Shown: positions 15,350 through 23,518 of the stretch, one piece after another
How the letters are laid out: the number at the start of each line of letters is the position of its first letter
Position numbering within the stretch: the stretch's first letter is position 1
Assembly (NCBI GenBank): GCA_016199835.1
Contig: JACQFX010000031.1
Span: 1-38,861 of the forward strand
DNA length: 38,861 bases
Source of the DNA: Nitrosomonadales bacterium
GTDB taxonomy: Bacteria > Pseudomonadota > Gammaproteobacteria > Burkholderiales > Gallionellaceae
Direction of reading: 5' to 3'
Notes under the pieces: model-generated
Seen by the model: the letters and a program-made list of their open reading frames with translations, nothing else
Database searches by the model: none
Told to the model about the DNA's origin: nothing
Program-made: the position numbers and the translations under genes

Positions 15350-15661
15350 CAGGTGTTTCAGCGATACCTGCCCGGCCAAGGGCTGATCAGGCATGAATTT
15401 CCAGCGCAGTTTAAGTTTTTCCTGTTTAGACCGATATGGTACAAGACGGGGTGTGGCTTACTCTAAAAATAGACCTGACTACAGGATTTCCGCACAACCA
15501 GAAAAATTCAAGAATGGGGAGGCATCCTGGCATGCACCCTCGATGGAGTGCGGGTGGGGGCAGGAGATGGCCGCCGGAGGCTCGTTGCGTCAGGCATCGC
15601 ACTTGCCATGACTTACAAGGGCGCCTCTGAAAATTATCACTCCACGGGGAGGGAGCGCAAC
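15350..15661 (+). other. 312-bp intergenic region and long MCP leader
   Basis: This gap holds a FliA-type promoter (15411-15437) and then about 215 bp of untranslated leader. The leader contains a small hairpin around 15534-15552 and a G-rich stretch. I recognise no known riboswitch class and no convincing short gene. GGGGAGGGAG at 15646-15655 is the ribosome site of the chemoreceptor. Confidence 0.4.
15411..15437 (+). promoter_or_regulatory. Sigma-28 (FliA) promoter of the chemoreceptor gene
   Basis: TTAAGTTT (15411-15418), then exactly 11 bp, then ACCGATAT (15430-15437). The consensus is TAAAGTTT-N11-GCCGATAA. Seven of eight bases match at -35 and six of eight at -10, with the right spacing. 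FliA controls flagellar and chemotaxis genes, which fits the downstream MCP. Confidence 0.7.
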
Positions 15662-17248
15662 ATGAATACCAAGCAAAAGATCTGGTTGATTCCGGCCATA
15701 GCCATCCTGATTTCAGGCGTGGCCATCAGCGCTAACTATGTATTATCGAACAAGTCGTTCGGCATGCTGGAACAGGCAAAAAATGCGGACTACCCGGCAT
15801 TGGGCGCCATACGTTCAATGACTGCCGCATTCGAGGGGGAGCAGGACGCGCTGAAAAATGCCGTGCTGGCCGGTGATAAGGGCGGGCTGGATAATGCCAA
15901 GGCCAAGGCCGATCTGTTCAAAAAGGCATTAACCGAATTTTCCGCTGTTGATTCCAGCGAGGCGAAAACAATACAGAAGGAATTCGAGGCATACGACGCC
16001 TCCGCGATGGAGGCGTCGGCCATCATGCTGCAGGCAAAGCAGGGCAATGTGGACGATGCAATTCCGGCGATGCAGGGCAATTCCGCAGCGCTTACGGAGG
16101 GATTGAATAAAGTCCGCAAAACAAGGGAAGAGCACTTCCTGTCAAATCTGGACGGTAGTTATGATGCCATCCGGCGCGGCCTGGTGGTCGGTATTTTCTC
16201 GCTGGCTTTAAGTTTGATCGTGCTCGGGACCGTTTCGTACCTGATCATACGTTCGATTGCGCACAGTTTTGAAGTGATCGTTGAGCGCGTCAGGGATATG
16301 GCGTCCGGGGGAGCCGACCTTACGAGGAAAATCCAGATATCCAGCAAGGATGAGTTCGGGGAGATCGCCCAGTGGATAAACCAGTTCATCGGGGAGCTGC
16401 ATGGCTTGCTGTCAACGGTATCGGGCGTGTCCAGGGAGGTCAAGGGATCCGCCGAACAGATGCGCAATGCGTCCAGGGCGCTGGCCGTTGGCATTCAGTC
16501 CCAATCGCAGGGCGCTATCACCATCTCGGCATCAATCAATAATCTGTCGGAAACGATAGGCCGCATGTCGGAGGGAGCCGCAAGTGCGGTCACTTCGGCT
16601 AACGCCTCGGCCGAATCTGCGGTCAGGAGCGGGGAGATCATGGAGAACACTGTCCGCAAGATCCGCGTGACTGCCGATGCTGTCAGTGAGGCTGCGATGC
16701 TGGTCACCTCGCTGGGAGAGGACTCCGCAAAGATCGGATTGGTCACGCAAGTCATCAAGGATATCGCCGAACAAACCAATTTGCTGGCCCTGAATGCCGC
16801 GATCGAAGCGGCGCGCGCGGGGGAGCAGGGGCGCGGTTTTGCGGTTGTGGCGGACGAGGTCAGAAAATTGGCGGAGCGCACTTCATCGGCCACGGTTGAA
16901 ATCAACCAGATCGTAACGAAGATCCGTCAGGGGATTGAACAGACGGTGGAGCGTATTTCCTCCGGGCGGGATTCTGCCATGAGCGGGCGTGAAGAAGCAG
17001 AGATTGCCCAGTCCAGTCTCATGGACATTATTCAGCACGTCAATGAAATAAATGGTCTTATAATGACCATCTCCAAGTCAATCAGTGAACAGGCCGCTGT
17101 TTCTGGTGAGATCGGGGGAAGGGCCGAACAGATCGTGAGTGCATCGCAAGAGGCGTCCCGCGAGTCGGAAGATGCAGAGAAGCAAAGCGCCGGGGTGGAT
17201 GCTGCTGCTCGGCATCTTGCGGAGATCGTGGGCCGGTTCAAACTATAA
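15662..17248 (+). CDS. Methyl-accepting chemotaxis protein
   Basis: The product is 528 aa from the ATG at 15662, supported by GGGGAGGGAG 6 bp upstream. Order: TM1 (about residues 7-27), a periplasmic helical sensor domain of roughly 150 residues (four-helix-bundle type), TM2 (about 180-202), HAMP (about 203-256) and a long cytoplasmic signalling domain. The hairpin tip has [20 protein letters not shown] then [18 protein letters not shown], which binds CheA/CheW. No C-terminal CheR-tethering pentapeptide is present. A porin gene follows 26 bp later, so MCP, porin and PstS-like protein may be one transcript. The signal is unknown; the upstream ODP-like gene suggests oxygen or redox. Confidence 0.92.
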   Translation: MNTKQKIWLIPAIAILISGVAISANYVLSNKSFGMLEQAKNADYPALGAIRSMTAAFEGEQDALKNAVLAGDKGGLDNAKAKADLFKKALTEFSAVDSSEAKTIQKEFEAYDASAMEASAIMLQAKQGNVDDAIPAMQGNSAALTEGLNKVRKTREEHFLSNLDGSYDAIRRGLVVGIFSLALSLIVLGTVSYLIIRSIAHSFEVIVERVRDMASGGADLTRKIQISSKDEFGEIAQWINQFIGELHGLLSTVSGVSREVKGSAEQMRNASRALAVGIQSQSQGAITISASINNLSETIGRMSEGAASAVTSANASAESAVRSGEIMENTVRKIRVTADAVSEAAMLVTSLGEDSAKIGLVTQVIKDIAEQTNLLALNAAIEAARAGEQGRGFAVVADEVRKLAERTSSATVEINQIVTKIRQGIEQTVERISSGRDSAMSGREEAEIAQSSLMDIIQHVNEINGLIMTISKSISEQAAVSGEIGGRAEQIVSASQEASRESEDAEKQSAGVDAAARHLAEIVGRFKL

Positions 17249-17274
17249 CAAATCATTCAGGGAGAACAAACAAA

Positions 17275-18393
17275 ATGAAGCTGGGTCAAATCAAGTCAAG
17301 CACCCTTGCCGGTGCTGTTTTTTTAGCGGCAGGTCTGATCGGATCCGCCAACTCCTGCGCCGAAGAGGATAGATTCACGTTCAACGGTTTCGGCAATCAG
17401 GATTACCGCCGTTCTACTGCCAATAGCTATTTGGGGGCGGATACGAGCGGAACCTGGGATAACAATTTCCTAGGTCTGGTGATGAGCGGCAAGCTTAATG
17501 AAAAGTCGCGCGTATGGGCACAATTGCAGGCCACCACAAAGTTAAGCCCGCGCTTCACCTGGATGTTCGCGGATTATCAGGTCAGCGACAGCGTCAATGT
17601 CCATGTGGGGCGCATCAAGTTCCCCTTCGGTCTCTACAACGAGACGATCTCGACCCAGGCTTTGCGCCCGTCCATTGCAGAACCGGTCGTTTACGCTCAG
17701 GCGGCGGACATGACTTATGACGCGTATCACGGCATCGGTCTGGATTGGAACAAGGGTATGGGAACAGCAGGCAATATGCTGGTTCAGGTTTTTGGCGGCA
17801 ATATCTATGTTGAGCCTGAGCGCAAGGAAACTGCACTCAGGGACGTGAGCGTGATGGGCGGACGTGTTACTTACAATACCCCGGTCGACGGCTTGCGCCT
17901 GATGCTGTCGGGCAACAGGACGACGGTAGAGGCGATGAACGATTCTGTCGTGCCCTCCGGTGTGCCAACCGGCGAGAAGGCATCGGAAGACCGGTTGATG
18001 TTGTCTTTGGACTATGTGGCGCACGACTGGGATGTCAAGGCTGAATACAACTACCACAATACCCCTGCGCTATTAACCCAGGTGCCGCCGCAACTGACTG
18101 ATGTCAAATCGCGTGCGTATTATGTGCAAGTGGCGTACGACATGGGCAAATACACGCCTTATGCGCGTTATGACTATGTGAATGTCGATACCACGCTTAG
18201 CAGTGATCCAGCCAACTATCAGAAGATATATGTGCTCGGCATAGGTTACAAACTGGCTGACAATGTGAACCTGCGCGTGGAGCAGCATTTCAATCATGGT
18301 TATGCGCTGGGTGCCGCTGAAATGGCTGCCATTAGCCTCACTCCAAAAGTGAACTGGAATACCACCATGTTCTCCGCGAACTTCATGTTCTGA
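17275..18393 (+). CDS. Outer membrane porin
   Basis: The product is 372 aa. A signal peptide (residues 1 to about 29, ending NSCA) is followed by alternating beta-strand sequence and a C-terminal phenylalanine (SANFMF), the usual barrel-insertion signal. The motif VHVGRIKFPFGLYNET resembles phosphate-selective (OprO/OprP-like) and related porins. AGGGAGA lies upstream of the ATG. It sits between a chemoreceptor and a PstS-like periplasmic protein, which suggests uptake or sensing of a small anion. The selectivity cannot be read from the sequence. Confidence 0.82.
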   Translation: MKLGQIKSSTLAGAVFLAAGLIGSANSCAEEDRFTFNGFGNQDYRRSTANSYLGADTSGTWDNNFLGLVMSGKLNEKSRVWAQLQATTKLSPRFTWMFADYQVSDSVNVHVGRIKFPFGLYNETISTQALRPSIAEPVVYAQAADMTYDAYHGIGLDWNKGMGTAGNMLVQVFGGNIYVEPERKETALRDVSVMGGRVTYNTPVDGLRLMLSGNRTTVEAMNDSVVPSGVPTGEKASEDRLMLSLDYVAHDWDVKAEYNYHNTPALLTQVPPQLTDVKSRAYYVQVAYDMGKYTPYARYDYVNVDTTLSSDPANYQKIYVLGIGYKLADNVNLRVEQHFNHGYALGAAEMAAISLTPKVNWNTTMFSANFMF

Positions 18394-18452
18394 CCGGATG
18401 TGTGATTTATTGAATGCTCAGAACTCAATGGATTATTGCGAAAGGATGTGAA

Positions 18453-18869
18453 ATGCGTAAGTTGATTTGTTATGTTGCATTGCTTGCAGGTTTTGTCGTC
18501 GCCGTTCCCGCAATGGCGGGTGATTACGTGATCATCACCAACAAGGCCAACGCCAATGAGGTGGACAAGAGTGTGGTTGCCAGGATTTATAAGGGCGAAG
18601 CGAAGAGCTGGGCCAATGGCGACAGCGTGGTCGCATATGACCTGCCTGAAGATAATCCGGCCAGGGTGGCCTTCGATCAGGATGTCGCCGGGAAAAGCAT
18701 TTCCCAAATGAAGGCGCTTTGGGGGCAACTGGTGTTTTCGGGCAAGGCTGTTCCTCCCAAGAAGGCGGAATCTGATGATGAAGTAAAAAAGGCGGTGGCG
18801 TCCAACAAGGCCGCAGTGGGCTATATCAGTGCGGCGAGCGCCGATGGCTCTGTGAAAGTGGTCAAGTAA
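18453..18869 (+). CDS. Single-domain PstS-like periplasmic protein
   Basis: The product is 138 aa from the ATG at 18453 (AAAGGATGTGAA upstream). The signal peptide MRKLICYVALLAGF is cleaved after AMA near residue 22. The mature part resembles one lobe of phosphate-binding proteins: NKANANEVDKSVVARIYKGE near the start, then VAFDQDVAG and GYISAAS near the end. At about 115 mature residues it is far shorter than PstS (about 320), and no pst transporter genes are near. Such half-sized proteins are often annotated as phosphate ABC transporter substrate-binding proteins and commonly sit beside porins. A sensory or scavenging role is inferred; ligand unknown. Confidence 0.75.
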   Translation: MRKLICYVALLAGFVVAVPAMAGDYVIITNKANANEVDKSVVARIYKGEAKSWANGDSVVAYDLPEDNPARVAFDQDVAGKSISQMKALWGQLVFSGKAVPPKKAESDDEVKKAVASNKAAVGYISAASADGSVKVVK

Positions 18870-18895
18870 CTACTCGCCGGTTGTGCAGGACAGGC

Positions 18896-18940
18896 CGGCT
18901 TGCAGCCACGGAACGTTTGAGCGGACGTGGTTACAAGCCG
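18896..18940. other. Imperfect inverted repeat between convergent genes
   Basis: CGGCTTG (18896-18902) pairs with CAAGCCG (18934-18940), and an inner CCACG pairs with CGTGG, giving a long hairpin between the converging PstS-like and GlcG/HbpS-like genes. There is no T-run, so a terminator role is possible but weakly supported. Confidence 0.35.
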
Positions 18941-18978
18941 TGCAGTCCGGGTGCGCTGTCTTGCAGCATGTATGGCAA

Positions 18979-19407
18979 TCAGGCCTGACTGATAGCGTCC
19001 GCCCCGGCTTGCGCGATCTGCCCGTCCTGAAACGAGCGCACGCCGCTGATGCCGAGTCCGCCAATGACGATCCCGTCGCGCACCAGCGGCACGCCGCCTT
19101 CGGCAGGGATGACGCCAGGCAGGGAAAGATGGATCAGGCGTCCGCTCAGTACGGCATCTTCCGAAACCTTGGTTGGGCGCTGAAAGGCTGCGGCGGCATG
19201 GGCTTTGGCAATGGCCGTTTCCACGCTGCCGAATTGTGTGTCATGGCTGCGTTGCAGATAGAGCAGATGCCCGCCGTCGTCCACCACTGCAATCGCCACT
19301 TTCCAATCATTGTCCAGCGCTTCGCTTTCTGCGGCTGTGGCGACGCGTCTGGCATCATCGAGTGTGAGGACGGGTTTGCTGATGCCGGGAGGATTGGTAC
19401 TGGCCAT
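18979..19407 (-). CDS. GlcG/HbpS-family (DUF336) protein
   Basis: The product is 142 aa. The stretch AIAVVDDGGHLLYLQRSHDT followed by AIAKAHAAAAF, and GVPLVRDGIVIGGLGISG near the C-terminus, are the family signatures. HbpS binds haem in Streptomyces; GlcG is a conserved gene of glycolate operons without assigned activity. The function here is unknown, with haem or cobalamin-type ligand binding possible. The start lies one base after the adk stop, so it is the last gene of the exbB-to-adk unit. Confidence 0.85.
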   Translation of the reverse strand: MASTNPPGISKPVLTLDDARRVATAAESEALDNDWKVAIAVVDDGGHLLYLQRSHDTQFGSVETAIAKAHAAAAFQRPTKVSEDAVLSGRLIHLSLPGVIPAEGGVPLVRDGIVIGGLGISGVRSFQDGQIAQAGADAISQA

Positions 19408-19408
19408 A

Positions 19409-20846
<1,438 letters not shown>

Positions 20847-20878
20847 CAAAAACCCAACTTTCGTCGCGATACTGCGTT

Positions 20879-20937
20879 GCTCACAAAAATTTTCCCCTTA
20901 CATATTAGCTATATGTGGCGGCGAATTTTTTGTTCGC
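20879..20937. repeat. Large imperfect palindrome (MITE/REP-like) between trm112 and kdsB
   Basis: Arms of 27 bp (20879-20905 and 20911-20937) match at about two-thirds of positions around the loop TAGCT; the innermost ACATAT/ATATGT is perfect. It is A+T-richer than its neighbours and lies inside an otherwise compact operon, which suggests an inserted mobile repeat. I see no second copy in the window. Confidence 0.45.
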
Positions 20938-20977
20938 GCCTTGTCTCGCTTGGAAATTTGAATTTTCAGGGACATCA

Positions 20978-21166
20978 TCACCTGAGTTGTTCGACTTCTT
21001 CCGGCGTCATGGCGCGTGCTTCGTCCGCCAGCATCACCGGGATGTCGTCCTTGATGGCGTAAGCGAGGCGGTCGGCCTTGCAGATCAGTTCCTGCTCGGA
21101 CTTGCGATAGATCAGCGGAGATTTGCACAGCGGGCAAACGAGGATTTCAAGCAGCTTGGGGTCCAT
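20978..21166 (-). CDS. Trm112-family zinc-ribbon protein
   Basis: The product is 62 aa. It starts [18 protein letters not shown], with cysteines 11 and 14 of a CPxC zinc knuckle and a third in ELICKAD. Family members (YcaR type) are small partners of methyltransferases, and in proteobacteria they sit between lpxK and kdsB exactly as here. Its start overlaps the lpxK end by 20 bp. The bacterial function is not settled. Confidence 0.92.
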   Translation of the reverse strand: MDPKLLEILVCPLCKSPLIYRKSEQELICKADRLAYAIKDDIPVMLADEARAMTPEEVEQLR

Positions 21167-22139
21167 GCGCGGTGAGCCTTTCCAGGATGTGGTGAATGAG
21201 TGCCGGGTCCAGTTGCGCGTCCACGCGCAACACCCAGCATTTTTCTGTGGCGAATGCCGCGCATTTTACCGCATCTTTTTCCGTCATGAGTATCGCATCG
21301 GCATCGGCATAAGCAAGATCGTCCGGCGTGTAGCGGTAATGGTCGGGGAAGGGATGTGCACAACCCGACAGCCCAAGAGCATCCAGGTACGCGAAGAAAC
21401 GGGATGGATAGCCGATCCCGGCGATGGCATGAATATTCTGTCCGCGAAAGTCGGGCGTGCGCCTGGTAATGTCCGGGTTGAGCAGGTTGTGGAAAATGCT
21501 GCCATCAAGTTGCATGCGGTATTCGTCATCCGCAGCCTCTCCCCCATTGATGACGACAGCATCCACTTTCTCGAGGCGAGACGGTGCCTCACGTAACGGG
21601 CCGGCGGGAAGCAACCTGCCATTGCCGAAGCGGCGCGCGCCATCCACCACCGCGATCTCGATATCGCGCTGCAAGCGGTAATGCTGCAGGCCATCGTCGC
21701 TGAGCAGCACATCGCATTCCGGATGGGCATACAACAGCGCACGCCCGGCTGCGGCACGGTCGCGTCCGGCCCATACCGGACACAACCCGCGTTGCGCCAT
21801 GAGCAGCGCTTCATCGCCGATCACAGCAGAATCGCTGGAAGGAAGCGCAGCTTGCGGCGCGGTGGAGGTGCCGCCATAGCCCCGCGTGATGATGCCGGGA
21901 TGCCAGCCGTTGTCCAGGAGTCGCTGTGCCAGCCATAGCGTAAGCGGCGTCTTGCCGCTGCCGCCGACGGTGATATTGCCCACGACGATGACGGGAACCG
22001 GCAACTTCTGGCTGGAGAATATGCCGCTGCGATAGAGCGTGCGGCGCAGGCCCGCCAACAGTTGAAAGATAATGCTGACGGGCAGCAGGATGAGATGCAA
22101 CGGGGTGATACGGTACCAGTGTTGCTCCAGCCAGTGCAT
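21147..22139 (-). CDS. lpxK: Tetraacyldisaccharide 4'-kinase
   Basis: The product is 330 aa. An N-terminal hydrophobic stretch (about residues 13-30) associates it with the inner membrane. The P-loop is [14 protein letters not shown] (about 52-65), and the DDGLQHYRL motif (about 147-155) is characteristic of LpxK. It phosphorylates the 4' position of the lipid A disaccharide. It starts 14 bp after exbD. Confidence 0.95.
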   Translation of the reverse strand: MHWLEQHWYRITPLHLILLPVSIIFQLLAGLRRTLYRSGIFSSQKLPVPVIVVGNITVGGSGKTPLTLWLAQRLLDNGWHPGIITRGYGGTSTAPQAALPSSDSAVIGDEALLMAQRGLCPVWAGRDRAAAGRALLYAHPECDVLLSDDGLQHYRLQRDIEIAVVDGARRFGNGRLLPAGPLREAPSRLEKVDAVVINGGEAADDEYRMQLDGSIFHNLLNPDITRRTPDFRGQNIHAIAGIGYPSRFFAYLDALGLSGCAHPFPDHYRYTPDDLAYADADAILMTEKDAVKCAAFATEKCWVLRVDAQLDPALIHHILERLTAHGPQAA

Positions 22140-22153
22140 CGTGTTTGACGCCC

Positions 22154-22567
22154 TTACTTGCGGCTGGTGGTGAAGGTGATGCGGGCGTAACCCGCGATGC
22201 GCGCGGCTTCCATGATGTTGATCACGGCCTGGTGCGGCGCCTTGGCATCGGCATTGATGATGATGACGGGATCTTTCCGGGAGCCTCCTGCCTTTTGCAA
22301 TACTTGGGCCAGCGCATCCACGTCGGTGAATACCGTCACCGCATTGTTGACCGCGTAGTGTTCGGTGGCATCCACCGATACGCTGATCTGATTGGCTTGC
22401 GGCGACGATTTATCGCCGCTGGCTTGCGGCAGATTGATCTGCAATTCGGAGAACCTGGCATACGTGGTGGTAACCATCATGAAAATCAGGATCACCAGCA
22501 ACACGTCTATCATCGGGATCAGGTTGATCTCCGGCTCTTCGCGCGAGCGCCCTCTCTGGAAGTTCAT
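22154..22567 (-). CDS. exbD: ExbD/TolR-family biopolymer transport protein
   Basis: The product is 137 aa with one N-terminal transmembrane helix (about residues 17-38) beginning EINLIPMIDVLLVILIFMM. The conserved aspartate of PMIDVLLV is the proton-path residue. The rest is a periplasmic domain. It works with ExbB to turn proton flow into force. Here it is next to lpxK rather than tonB, a common betaproteobacterial arrangement. A REP-like repeat lies between it and exbB. Confidence 0.92.
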   Translation of the reverse strand: MNFQRGRSREEPEINLIPMIDVLLVILIFMMVTTTYARFSELQINLPQASGDKSSPQANQISVSVDATEHYAVNNAVTVFTDVDALAQVLQKAGGSRKDPVIIINADAKAPHQAVINIMEAARIAGYARITFTTSRK

Positions 22568-22601
22568 ATTATCGCGAGCCTCGCGTAGCGAGCCTTTGCC
22601 C

Positions 22602-22660
22602 CCCTCGCCCGTTTGCGGGAGAGGGCTGGGGAGGGGGTGGGCATGACTGAATTTGTCATG
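22602..22660. repeat. REP-like hairpin and a second small palindrome between exbB and exbD
   Basis: CCCTCGCCCGT and GCGGGAGAGGG form an 11-bp stem with one mismatch (22602-22625). It matches the common CCCTCTCCCG...CGGGAGAGGG intergenic repeat type and is followed by GCTGGGGAGGGGG. A separate perfect 6-bp hairpin, CATGAC-N7-GTCATG, lies at 22642-22660. Confidence 0.6.
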
Positions 22661-22664
22661 TCCG

Positions 22665-23273
22665 TTAGCCCTTGCGCGCGCCGTGTACGATCTCGACCAG
22701 CTTGACTGCCTGCTGTTCCATCTCGATGAGCAGACTGTCTACCTTGGCGCGGAAGTGGCGGTAGAAGATCATGCTGGGCACGGCGACGATCAGGCCGAAA
22801 GCGGTGTTGTACAGCGCCACCGAGATGCCATGCGCGAGCACGGTCGGGGTGTTGCCGACGGCGGTCTGTGCGCCGAAGATCTCTATCATGCCGACCACGG
22901 TACCGAACAGGCCGAGCAGCGGGCTGATCGAGGCGATGGTGCCCAGTGTGGTGAGGAAACGTTCCAGGTCGTGGGCGGCGCTGCGTCCGGCTTCCTCGAT
23001 GGCGTCCTTCATTATTTCGGGTGAACTTTTGATGTTTCTCAAGCCTGCGGCGAAGATGCCTCCCAGGGGGGAATTTTCCGAGAGGCGAGACAGCAGGCTT
23101 TCGCTGACACCGCGCAGTTTCAGTTCCTGTACCACTTCATCCAGCAGGCCGTCCGGCGCGACGTTCCTGTTGCGCAGGAACATCAGGCGTTCCACGATCA
23201 ATGCGACTGCGATCACCGATGCGATGATCAATAACCAGATGGGCCAACCGGCAGCTTCTACAATGGCGAACAC
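22665..23273 (-). CDS. exbB: ExbB/TolQ/MotA-family proton channel
   Basis: The product is 202 aa from a GTG at 23273. GGAGA lies 6 bp upstream and the family N-terminus (FAIVEAAGWPIWLLIIAS) begins there; the in-frame extension to 23336 has no support. Three transmembrane helices are seen: about residues 10-30, and two in the C-terminal half. The conserved segments LGTIASISPLLGLFGTVVGM and NTAFGLIVAVPSM are diagnostic. It forms the channel that energises outer membrane transport with ExbD. It heads exbB-exbD-lpxK-trm112-kdsB-adk-hbpS. Confidence 0.92.
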   Translation of the reverse strand: MFAIVEAAGWPIWLLIIASVIAVALIVERLMFLRNRNVAPDGLLDEVVQELKLRGVSESLLSRLSENSPLGGIFAAGLRNIKSSPEIMKDAIEEAGRSAAHDLERFLTTLGTIASISPLLGLFGTVVGMIEIFGAQTAVGNTPTVLAHGISVALYNTAFGLIVAVPSMIFYRHFRAKVDSLLIEMEQQAVKLVEIVHGARKG

Positions 23274-23390
23274 GCGATCTCTCCAGATATACTTGACGAA
23301 TGGTTGTTGACTTGGGCGAGCGACATAAACTTGCAAGCCAGATATTAACGAGGCGGAACTGTATCTTGTCGCACCTGATTGAGCAAGATT

Positions 23391-23412
23391 TTCCTCCCGG
23401 TTTCCTCCCGGT
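23391..23412 (+). repeat. Tandem 11-bp direct repeat upstream of the hybrid kinase
   Basis: TTTCCTCCCGG occurs twice in direct succession and is followed by GTGTTTTTTTGGG. It lies in the 245-bp divergent region between exbB and the kinase gene and could be slippage or a tandem protein site. Nothing else in 23274-23518 is recognisable beyond possible promoters. Confidence 0.4.
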
Positions 23413-23518
23413 GTTTTTTTGGGACGGCCATGGCGAACACGATTTCGTGTATGAGGATCGGCTGTTTGCGGGTTAAATCAGGCATTATTCCGGTTTCGAT
23501 CCGCCATACCAGGCTGCT

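Noticed and set aside
15445-15655. Cyclic-di-GMP or other known riboswitch in the MCP leader
   Set aside because: The leader lacks the conserved cores of the GEMM classes and other riboswitches that I can recognise by eye; a covariance-model search would decide.
23274-23336. N-terminal extension of exbB to 23336
   Set aside because: The GTG at 23273 has a well-placed GGAGA and the family N-terminus; the extra 21 residues are unlike ExbB.
23391-23412. CRISPR-like repeat
   Set aside because: Only two adjacent 11-bp copies without spacers; no CRISPR array or cas gene is present anywhere in the window.
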